Assembly: GCA_032622095.1 (NCBI GenBank)
Contig: CP136069.1
Location: 157,777,043 to 157,841,042, forward strand
Reading direction: 5' to 3'
Length of the DNA: 64,000 nt
Source of the DNA: Siphonodentalium dalli
Lineage: Eukaryota > Mollusca > Scaphopoda > Gadilida > Siphonodentaliidae
How positions within the stretch are numbered: position 1 is the first letter of the stretch; every line of letters starts with the position of its first letter. This document shows positions 1 to 10,111 of the stretch, in pieces. Under the pieces are notes generated by a model. The model made no database searches and was not told the origin of the DNA. It saw only the letters and a list, made by a program, of their open reading frames with translations. The position numbers and the translations under genes were made by a program.

Positions 1-179
1 TTTCAATGGGCAAAAAGTGTTTCCTGGTGCCAAAATATGTGATCTAATAGAAAAATAAAAATAAAGTTATTCACAAATACTTTCTTCTTGTCAATCTTTG
101 AAGTACATGTACGTTCCTCCCAATTGAAATTGAATTCAACCAATCTATCAGAACTGTCACTTTGACAGCACATGCACAG

Positions 180-1123
180 ACCTTCTCAAAATAAGTGTCC
201 CTTTTAACGCGGTTCTCAGGAGTTAACAACGCGGTTGTACCCCGCTGGACAAAACAAGTGTCCACTGACACAGCGGTGTACTTTCCGTTCGGCCGCGGTG
301 TCATTGTGTGTAACCACGGTCGAACGGCAAGTACACCGCGGCCGAATGGCAAGTACACCACGGCCGAACGGCAAGTACACGGCCGAACTGCAGTCAGCTG
401 GTGTAGTTGCAGTTCGGCCACGGTGGCAACGCAAACCGCACCGCGGTTAAGTGGACACTTGTTTTGTCCAGCGGGGGTACCTTCAACACAATGCGGTCGT
501 TGCGTTGATAACGCAGTGTTGGTACGTTACGACCGCGTTGAAGTTTAACACAGTCCGCGTTTATGAGTCATGTAACTTGTAAGTAGTTTTTTAACCATTA
601 AATTTTTTGTTTTAAATATAATTTATGATCACATATGACTAATTTAGTGTCATTTTCCCACTCTCTGAAAACAGAAAATCACATAACTACGCGACGTGAA
701 CTCAAAAGTGTTTTGGTTGTTAGAAATCTCAATTGCATCTCTATTAATTCGTGCAGCACGATCAATGCGATCTACATTTATTTATTAGCTTTTTCCAGAA
801 AAATTCTAATGAAAATGTAAAACATTTAACACCAATCAATCATTTTATCCATACCTCCCACCATGCCAAAATAACATTGTATTATGTTGGCAATGTTCCG
901 TTTCGTTGACGGTTATCTCAACCGCGTTTGTTGCGTTTACAGTCATGCCCACCGCGCTATGTTGCATTGACGGTTACCTCGACCGCATTGAGGAAAATCA
1001 CAACTGCATTGTAGTAACGTTACGACCGCGTTCCGTTAACACGAGAATCGCGTCGATGGTCAATTCTCAACACGGTTCCAACGTTTGAGAGGGACACTTA
1101 TTTAAAGTTAATTTTGAGAAGGT
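180..1123. mobile_element. Foldback/MITE-like element with 26-bp TIRs
   Basis: The left end reads ACCTTCTCAAAATAAGTGTC, and its reverse complement closes the element at 1088-1123, interrupted there by an 8-bp insertion. A second, inner inverted pair (236-262 and 453-480, around GGACAAAACAAGTGTCC) lies in the left half. Both halves hold GC-rich degenerate repeats, while the middle (about 560-880) is AT-rich. The open frames inside are repeat artefacts with no protein similarity that I recognise. No clear target-site duplication was seen, so the superfamily is unknown. A non-autonomous DNA transposon is the likeliest reading. Confidence 0.6.
263..425. repeat. GC-rich 22-bp minisatellite in both orientations
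   Basis: A unit close to CGGCCGAACGGCAAGTACAC is repeated about five times. At least one copy is inverted (GTGTACTTTCCGTTCGGCCG at the left). The block is CpG-rich, in sharp contrast to its AT-rich surroundings, and lies between the inner inverted repeats of the 180-1123 element. Confidence 0.7.
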
Positions 1124-2084
1124 ATGTTCTCACATCAGCAGCCATCAGTATAAAAGTATAATGATATAAACCGGTATATAGGATTCTTGTGGAACACTAG
1201 AAAAATTACATCAGTGTCACTGAGAATTGTTCCTGATAGTGGATATCCATGGGCATTGCAGTAAATAAATACATGTAGAGCAATTTATGGCATTGCTACA
1301 TTTGAATCAGATTTCTCAGAATTCCTAATATAATTGTCAGAAGTTTTTTGTAATTTGAGTGGTGTGTGTTTCTCTATACATGTATGTGTGGTTACATTGT
1401 ACAGTTATGATATTTGGTGGGAGACATTGAGTGCTTCTGACTTTATAAACCATATCCCTCACACTATCATGAATAGAACCAGACAAAACTCATGCTATGC
1501 CTTTCCTCAATATCCATTTAGAGCCATGCTTTTGGAATTGGGCAACAGAGGTGTCAGAATATTCCCATGTATTGAGCTATACATGTGATTACACAGATAC
1601 AAGTTGTATTACATGAACCTGGAATCATGAAAACAGATTTAATATTGGATTTTGAGTATGTTTTGAAATTTTTTAAATAAATAATAAATATAAAAAGACT
1701 CCCTCCCTCCCTTATCAAAACATTTAGACATAATTGCTTGTGAACCCAGACTTGAATTTGTAATGGCCTTATATATGTTTTATTATTATTTCTATCCAAT
1801 TGTAATTAATTTCAACACAGTTGATGCCCCATTTAAAAATAGATCATCTTGAGCTATATTGTACAGAGAAATGAGGAATCGGGAAGTCCATAAATATACA
1901 CACAGTACCACTTTAAAGGGACATTCAAGGTCCCGGGCCATATTCTGGCTATAAACACCTAATTCCGGGTATCATACCCAAGTTTGGAGATAAAGTGTCT
2001 AGTCATTTCAGTGAAGCGGACCAGCGTCGCCAAACTCACCTTCTGGAGACCTCATTCTGCTTATGACCAGTTTTTCATGCCCAT
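1124..2084. other. No gene or repeat recognised
   Basis: AT-rich sequence with only short chance open frames. I see no TIRs, tandem repeats or protein similarity here. Confidence 0.5.
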
Positions 2085-2602
2085 CATATTTAATGGGCCT
2101 TATTATGCCCCATGAACCAACCATTAAATATAGGCTGTATTTAATGGCCATCAATTTTGTGGGCACCCTGCCCCCATAAATTTAATGGGCATCAAAATTG
2201 ACCTCCCAAAATTAATGCCCATTATAATGACCCATTTTAATGCCCATTATATTTAATGGGCCTTAATATGTAACCTTTCATTGGATTTTAAAGGGGTTTT
2301 AATGGCAATTAAACACAGAATGTTGCCATTAATTTTTTAATGGCCTTTAGTTCCCGCCTTCATTTAATGCCCATTACCCCAGTTAATTTAATGGCCATAC
2401 ACATACCCATTAAAATAATTTAGCTTTAATGGCCGTTAACTTTCTTATAATAATGGCAATTTAATGGCTGTGAAAGGTTACATATTAAGGGGGTATTTTA
2501 ATGGGTTTTTAACGGGAAAATCATGGGTTTTTTAATGGATTTGTAATGGTATATCATTAATGGGCCTTTAATGGGCATTTAATGGGTGTGCGCGCAGTAG
2601 TG
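2085..2602. repeat. Palindromic TTAATGGGC-rich repeat block
   Basis: Many copies of TTAATGGGC or TTAATGGCC occur on both strands. The block is an imperfect palindrome centred near 2376: AATATGTAACCTTTCA at 2265-2280 matches its reverse complement at 2471-2486. It ends exactly where the large duplication begins. It may be a foldback element or a self-complementary satellite; no coding content is visible. Confidence 0.65.
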
Positions 2603-4040
2603 TATTACATGATCCGTGCACTTCAACCTGTGCTTAGAAATTAAACTCGTTTCTTACTACATCTGTGACCGATGTTAACAATGTGGGGGTTGAGGCTCGG
2701 ATCCCTGCCAGATTCAATACATTGTGCACTAATCTCGTACAGCCTCAATAATTACCAAGATATGTATAGGTGTAATTATTGTGCTAAAGTTTAGCTCCAG
2801 CCATTGACCGACGGACTGTACTGTTTCTTGCTGTAATGTGTTGATTATGTAATAGCTACTCAGTGCCAGATAATTTATTTTATTTTATCTGCATTAAATT
2901 GTTTTGTTAAATTAGTATCATATTCGTAATGTCTGGAACGGTCCTACTAAAAGCCGATTGCACCCGTCCGCACCGACCGACATCCACCAGGGGTCTGAGT
3001 GAGACGGGGCAAGCACTATGGTGCAGAATAGACATGTATGTACCAAAGTTATAATCCCAATGTCGATAGCTCGAGTGGAACCCACAACTTGCGCCAGGTT
3101 CCTGCAGGTACTCAAAATCCAAAAAGGCACCGACCGCAGCCCCGTAGCTGCCAAAATATATGTCCATAGTTAAAATAAAGAGCTGTTCTTGATTTATGAA
3201 GTTATCCGAGCTTAGAATTCCGATAAAGTCATACATGGAATTATTAATTCTCATATTATATTATTGAACTTCCACATTTCGTCTCTTGTGCACTGAGTAT
3301 ATATTTTCCGTTCACTAACAATATAGCCTGATAAAGTTTGAATTTGCCACCTGTTTTGTTATTTATCTTTCTACTTACGATATTATTGACACCATATGTA
3401 ATGTGAAGACTTGAAATCTTGAGGTTGTTAATGTTTTCACTCAGTTCACATATATACATGTATACCATTCAGTCGCATACCGGCTAGTCCCGTGCACAAC
3501 ATGTCCAATATCACATCATAACAACACCTTATATGTGCGTATATATGGGCTACCAGCAAATAATTAGATTGCACTAATGATACATTAATAGGCGGATTTG
3601 GTTGTCAGATATCCACATTCAAAACATGAATTTTTAAAACGGTTTGAATTGTGCCAGGCTTACAAAATGCCAACGATAATAAATAATTAGATAGAACACA
3701 TGACCCATTAACATTATATATTTATTGCATTTATTCGAGGTTGACATGAGTAGGCAACAGGCCGAGGTGAATATTAACTTCCAATGGTTGATAAATCCTC
3801 ATGTCAACCTCGAAACAATGCAATAAGTATGTTATAAAGTTGTCAAGCACATTAAGTCTGACATACCTTACTGACCGGTGTACATGTATATATGTACATG
3901 GATCCATCGAATGCGCAATAGTGTGATTCAACAAGTCAAAATTTAACCCATGGATATATATCAAACTACAATTGCTATTAATAACTGACGACATCGTCTG
4001 AGCTTGATATTAACCCATAATTCCTATTTATAGGAAAATC
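2603..4040. repeat. 1.44 kb direct repeat, copy 1
   Basis: This 1438-bp segment recurs at 4824-6395. By eye the copies differ at roughly ten substitutions, a 4-bp deletion (CACATATATACATG against CACATACATG) and one 138-bp insertion in copy 2. No coding region is recognisable; the parallel open frames seen in both copies are short and have no known motifs. Confidence 0.95.
3727..3822. repeat. Hairpin within the duplicated segment
   Basis: CGAGGTTGACATGAG at 3736-3750 pairs with CTCATGTCAACCTCG at 3798-3812, around a 47-nt loop. Weaker complementarity extends outward (TGCATTTATT and a TGCA-ending partner). The same hairpin recurs at about 6082-6177 in copy 2. Function unknown. Confidence 0.8.
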
Positions 4041-4823
4041 ATCGTTTCAGGTCGAATTCTGTCGCCAGGACGCTGTTCGCATGCATGAGCGATTGATTTC
4101 AATTTGATCGCCATTGGCGGCTTATCATCAGTGATCGCACATGCTAAACGGCACATTACTATCAATCTATATATTCACAATCTTGGGTACAGTGTTGCGC
4201 GAGACTGACAGGTAATATAATTCGACTGAATTCTACAAAAATTACCACTGATGCAAGCCATACGTTGGAAACGTCTTTCCAAGCCATTTCCTTTCCGTTG
4301 TTCATTTATTATTTTATCGCCCATCAGTTATGAGAATGACTGTACCCGGATAGTATATGTGACCGAGTGAACCATGCCATTCTCTGTAACGGCTATCTCG
4401 ATGACGAGGTTGATTGCATAAGATGATTGGTCACGAATAGGACGTGGTTGTTTGAGGAAGGTAATTGATCACGAATCGCTCTGTGTTATGTTAACACACA
4501 CCTTAAAAAACGCTGCGATTAATCGCACGCGCGTGTGCAATGAGAATAGACCCTTACTCTGTGACTGGTAATGAGGGTCAATAGGGGGTATCGGATAATT
4601 GCTCAGTTTGTGACCACCTCCCACCACGGAACACGTCGTTTGTGTTCCAGTTTTGAGTAATGTTTCCTCTTTTTATTGCACCATTCTCTCACACGATGAA
4701 CACTACATTTTCCGCACAAAAGCTATATGTCCAGAAACGGGTTCGTCGTGTGTTCGTAATTCAATGGTATGCAGCGCCGGTTGAACCACGCATTTAAGTT
4801 GTGTTTCCTAAATCGCACCATAC
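4041..4823. other. Unique spacer between the two direct repeats
   Basis: About 783 bp of single-copy-looking sequence. Together with copy 1 it forms a 2221-bp period, as in a partial tandem duplication. No gene seen. Confidence 0.7.
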
Positions 4824-6395
4824 TATTACATGATCCGTGCACTTCAACCTGTGCTTAGAAATTAAACTCGTTTCTTACTACATCTGTGACCGATGTTAAC
4901 AATGTGGGGGTTGAGGCTCGGATCCCTGCCAGATTCAATACATTGTGCACTAATCTCGTACAGCCTCAATAATTACCAAGATATATATAGGTGTAATTAT
5001 TGTGCTAAAGTTTAGCTCCAGCCATTGACCGACGGACTGTACTGTTTCTTGCTGTAATGTGTTGATTATGTAATAGCTACTCAGTGCCAGATAAAATTTT
5101 TTATTTTATCTGCATTAAATTGTTTTGTTAAATTAGTACCATATTCGTAATGTCTGGAACGGTCCTACTAAAAGCCGATTGCACCCGTCCGCACCGACCG
5201 ACATCCACCAGGGGTCTGAGTGAGACGGGGCAAGCACTATGGTGCAGAATAGACCTGCATGTACCAAAGTTATAATCCCAATGTCGATAGCTCGAGTGGA
5301 ACCCACAACTTGCGCCAGGTTCCTGCAGGTACTCAAAATCCAAAAAGGCACCGACCGCAGCCCCGTAGCTGCCAAAATATATGTCCATAGTTAAAATAAA
5401 GAGCTGTTCTTGATTTATGAAGTTATCCGCGCTTAGAATTCCGATAAAGTCATACATGGAATTATTAATTCTCATATTATATTATTGAACTTCCACATTT
5501 CGTCTCTTGTGCACTGAGTATATATTTTCCGTTCACTAACAATATAGCCAGGTAGACGGCAGGTAGACAACCTTCTTGGTTATGCTGTCCCCGATAGCTC
5601 ATTGAATGTTATACTATTACACTGTATATAATTGTATATATCATATGAATGAGTTATGAATAAATAATCATAGTCATAGTCATAGCCTGATAAAGTTTGA
5701 ATTTGCCACCTGTTTTGTTATTTATCTTTCTACTTACGATATTATTGACACCATATGTAATGTGAAGACTTGAAATCTTGAGGTTGTTAATGTTTTCACT
5801 CAGTTCACATACATGTATACCATTCAGTCGCATACCGGCTAGTCCCGTGCACAACATGTCCAATATCACATCATAACAACACCTTATATGTGCGTATATA
5901 TGGGCTACCAGCAAATAATTAGATTGCACTAATGATACATTAATAGGCGGATTTGGTTTTCAGATATCCACATTCAAAACATGAATTTTTAACACGGTTT
6001 GAATTGTGCCAGGCTTACAAAATGCCAACGATAATAAATAATTAGATAGAACACATGACCCATTAACATTATATATTTAGTGCATTTATTCGAGGTTGAC
6101 ATGAGTAGGCAACAGGCCGAGGTGAATATTAACTTCCAATGGTTGATAAATCCTCATGTCAACCTCGAAACAATGCAATAAGTATGTTATAAAGTTGTCA
6201 AGCACATTAAGTCTGACATACCTTACTGACCGGTGTACATGTATATATGTACATGGATCCATCGAATGCGCAATAGTGTGATTCAACAAGTCAAAATTTA
6301 ACCCATGGATATATATCAAACTACAATTGCTATTAATAACTGACGACATCGTCTGAGCTTGATATTAACCCATAATTCCTATTTATAGGAAAATC
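4824..6395. repeat. 1.44 kb direct repeat, copy 2, with insertion
   Basis: Near-identical to 2603-4040. After removing the 138-bp insertion its length is 1434 bp, matching copy 1 less the 4-bp deletion. High identity means a recent duplication, or two assembled haplotypes. Confidence 0.95.
5550..5687 (+). mobile_element. Short retroposon (LINE/SINE 3' tail) in repeat copy 2
   Basis: Absent from copy 1, so its limits are clear. It is flanked by a 6-bp target duplication, ATAGCC (5544-5549 and 5682-5687). It has a TATATAATTGTATATATC stretch, an AATAAATAAT-like signal and a tail of ATAGTC repeats, which fits a 5'-truncated retroposon in + orientation. The family is not identified. Confidence 0.75.
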
Positions 6396-6586
6396 CAGTA
6401 TATATCGTGATTTATCAATTCCCTTTCCGTATAATTTAGTATGGGACTTTTAGAAAAAATGTTTGATCATAATTATTATACAAATAGGTTTTGATGACCA
6501 GATATCGACTCACAAAATGGAAAGTTTCAACACCTCTTGATGTTTGTATTAGTCCTGCACATATTCCAATTATCGTCTCTTTTATT

Positions 6587-7033
6587 AGATCATGCCATGA
6601 ATATCTACTCTGGCTAACGCCCGTAGAGATCATATTCCACCAGTACAAAACCTGGTTTTGACAGGGAACCTTATAAAGACGAAAAATAACGCGGGGGAAT
6701 ATATTCTTATATAGTTATTATCTGTTCAGTAATAATGTACTTAGCTGTAGGTGAATATTCCAACTCGAAATTGCATGCTTTTCCGTCACTTGCGAGCCGA
6801 TATCGCAATACACACAGCAAAATCGCTCACAAAGTCACTTTAATCGCGAAATTTCGAGCGTTAGTGAATTACATTATTAAGGAACTTATTTTTAACTAAG
6901 AAATATATTCCCCGCGTTATTGTTTTGACTTTATAAGGTTCCCTGTCAAAACTTCAAAAAGTTCCCAGGTTTTGTACTAGTGGAACATGATCACTACAGG
7001 CGTTAGCCAGAGCAGAGATTCATAGCATGATCT
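6587..7033. mobile_element. Family-A MITE (AGATCATGCCATGAAT TIRs)
   Basis: The 447-bp element has long imperfect TIRs of about 140 bp. The left arm begins AGATCATGCCATGAATATCT and runs through CTCTGGCTAACGCC, CAGGGAACCTTATAAAG and GGGAATATATTC; the right arm is its reverse complement. Related ends occur at 14664/18820, 22925/23240 and 27084/29600, so this is a multicopy family. No coding capacity. Confidence 0.85.
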
Positions 7034-7731
7034 ACTCTTTCATGAGCGTTCATGCTGCCTTTGCACACAGTCAACATATTATAAAAAGCGTTCTCAATTA
7101 TGAACTTGAGGCGTGGGCGTGTAACTTACGGGAGCCTGACCGTGCTTGTGTTGATGTCTGCCTGTGGCATACGAATGATCTTAATTTAATGTATTATTAA
7201 TTTATTTTTCTTTTGCATGGCAAGCGACAAATTGGTTACGAAATTGTGTCAACTGTGATATCAAATGTGACATATCATCCGTAAGTGACCTTATTATAAG
7301 ATAAAGTAGAGGTTCATGACATATTCAGACCAATCTTAAACTTGTAAAAAGGGCTGCACCTTTAATGGTTTTACTTTAGAACATTGCTGTTGAGTTCGTG
7401 AACATTTAAGTGGTCACCCGATTGCTTGTTCTTATTGGAAGTATGCATGTACTCCCAAAGACGTGTGCACCGACTGCCATTGGTAAGTTCTCGCATACGA
7501 CTGGCATATCGTTACGGTAAATCAAAATAACTACGTGGTGGCTGTCATTGCAATCGGTTATTGTTCTGACGAGGTTTTCTTGGCATAAGATATATACTTA
7601 TATGCACTATATATGTTTGTATGTCTAGTAATTTATGGTAAACACTGAGTACATTTGAACTGTTGATTAATCAATGATCATGTGGTGTTGTAGACTGTAG
7701 TTCTTGTGAATATTATATGAGATACTATATT
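7034..7731. other. No feature recognised
   Basis: AT-rich sequence without open frames of note, TIRs or tandem repeats. Confidence 0.45.
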
Positions 7732-8145
7732 AGGGTACGTTCATACACTGGCAAGTTTGCACGGTATGGTTTGCAGGCATTTTGTCGTAGAAAACGATAT
7801 GATGCCATGATATGAACGGAAACAAGCACATAAAGTGCATCTGTGCCTCAGCTAACTACGTGCGAAGTAAACTATGTAGTTCCAATAGTAACGATGCTAC
7901 CGGAATTTGCCTGTAAATATCATGCAATTATCTCGCAAGAATAAATCATACAGGTATTTGAAGGCAAATTCCAATAGCACTTTTACAAGTGGAATTAGAT
8001 AAATGTTACTTCTCATGCCCTTCACTTTTGTAAAGATGCATGTTATGTGCACGGTTCCGTTCATATTTTGGCACCATGTGGTTTTCTATGACGAAATGCC
8101 CGCAAAAACATACCGTGCAAACTTGCCAGCGTATGAACGTAGCCT
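7732..8145. mobile_element. MITE with AGGGTACGTTCATAC TIRs
   Basis: About 90 bp at each end are inverted copies. The left begins AGGGTACGTTCATACACTGG and continues through GCAAGTTTGCACGGTATG and TTTTGTCGTAGAAAAC. The start is hAT-like, but the flanks show no 8-bp duplication, so the superfamily is open. Frames within the right arm are not genes. Confidence 0.8.
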
Positions 8146-9467
8146 TACCCCTGCGCGAGCAAGCCTCGGAAATTGTTTTTGCTCGTGTTGTAATCTACAG
8201 CGCATCAGAGACTCACGGGTGTTCAATCCCACACTGATGAGCATCTGCCAAATGACAGCGTCGTAGACGAGTTCCATTCAGGGACGTGGCTGGAGGGTCT
8301 CCGTTTAGTGAGGGTGTCATACTTAAAAATTTCGACTGCACCCCTTGAATTCTGACCATATTTCCGGGACAATTTCCATATGCACCCCTTGGTTTGGCAT
8401 TTAATTAAAAAAAATAATAAATTCTCCAAAAGTTGGTCTGAGATCAGCAAATTGACAAAAATATGTGTATTTAAAAAAAAAAAAAATTTAAGATTTTGAC
8501 CAAAGGAGATGATACACCACAATCAACAACACCCGTGTCGCAACGTCCCAGATTAACCTCTAATTGGCAGATGACAAAGACTCAATCCAGATTCACAATA
8601 AATGTACATCCACAGTGCGGCAGAATGGATCAAGTTGCTACGAATCTGGCTGTTGGTTCGATCGGCCCCAATGCGCGAAATATACTGTCATCTCAAAGTA
8701 GACACAAAATCTTGGTGAGTGATTCAGAATGAACATTACTATCAGATATCACGCCTGTTTTTTATGTATATTTAAATGCGCGCACATACATGTATAGTAT
8801 CTTGTCGAATAGACTGGTCCATGGTTCAAACAACAAAACGTATAGTAAAATGATCATTTCTGTTATAATGCCTTCGAAAATTTGGGGAATATTAATTATT
8901 TTTAAATATGTTGTATATTACAGGCCAACTCATCAGTTGAACGTTGATATATTGATTTTCAGAACTCTTGGAAACCTTTATGTTCAATAAACCCCTTCTA
9001 TATGGTGGGTGATTTCTCAGTTACCAATTGGGCACTGTTTGAGCTTAAGTAATTTGATTAGAAAATATTAAACAATTGAGTTTAAACATATTTCAAATGA
9101 ATACTGGTTGAAAATTAAAATAGCACACTAGATCAGTGAAAACTAGATATATTGATGGTCATCTGATTAACTTTCTATGGCAGCATATTAGCGTCACATA
9201 CAAATTGCTATTGTGTAGCTGCAACTTAGCTCTATTGGTGTATTGTACATGTACATGTGGGTTTCTTACGTTAATTGTAGCTACAAATTGCTACATAGTA
9301 TACCTACAACTGATCTCAGTTGTAGCTAGAACATACCTGTAATGTAGATAAATAGTGACTGCGACTTGCGTATGCATGGTGTGACCACATCAGTTATTTG
9401 CTATATTGTAGCATCTTGTTTGTTCTCTATGTGGCGCTAATACACGTATATACCGTTATAGTCACTG
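8146..9467. other. Intergenic, no gene recognised
   Basis: Contains an A13-like tract near 8475 and, near 8281, a GGACGTGGCTGGAGGGTCTC segment resembling short pieces near 10390, 24448 and 30820 (an uncharacterised dispersed repeat). No coding evidence. Confidence 0.4.
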
Positions 9468-9670
9468 AATAGCGAGTTTGCGATACCCGTTCGACGGGAA
9501 CGGGTACGGGTAGATTGGTGAACTTCGTCACGGGTAATTGACAACTTTCAACAAAGCACATTAAGCGGTCGCCAATTTTACCGGTATTGGTAAACACACA
9601 GACGGGTAGAAGGTGAGTACTCGACTGGTAATTTGCACTAACGATTTATTAACCATAACTACCTGCAATA

Positions 9671-9743
9671 TATAAAAACCCCGGTGGAGCATTCAGCCAC
9701 ACTTTCCATGTGGTCTTTCATCTGAACATTTTATTCATAAAGG
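9671..9743 (+). promoter_or_regulatory. TATA box and 5' UTR exon of the SANT gene
   Basis: TATAAAAA at 9671-9678 is followed by a short leader ending CATAAAG with a GTATCA donor at 9743. The next acceptor (CACCTATAG) directly precedes the ATG at 10112, so a non-coding first exon of about 40 nt and an intron of 369 nt fit. The transcription start itself is inferred. Confidence 0.5.
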
Positions 9744-10111
9744 TATCATTTGTGTTAATTATCATGTTCAAATTCTTGAAGCGGCTTCTAGCCGATTGGA
9801 AACTACGGAAGACCAAACTGGTCATGACATGTATCGTACGCATGATCTCGAAGGCCATATAATTATTCGTCACCGATGGTGAATGCTGATTGAGTGATCG
9901 AATTAAATATATTCTTATCCCACAATCCCCACTTTACTTCTTAATTTAAAAGTGCACATATCGAATACGCATGCAGATCTATATACGTAAAGTGAAATGT
10001 ATAAATTATATTAAATTTATGTTATGGTTTTGATCTAACTGTTTCATGATTTTATTCTGGTTTATCTATCGAGTTTCACAATTCTTGTTCTATTTTCATG
10101 TACACCTATAG

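Noticed and set aside
195-548. Overlapping frames on both strands near the window start
   Set aside because: They are translations of the GC-rich minisatellite.
2603-6395. The two 1.44 kb direct repeats as LTRs of a retrotransposon
   Set aside because: They lack TG..CA ends, the 783-bp spacer has no gag-pol coding or primer-binding site, and no flanking target duplication is seen. A tandem duplication fits better.
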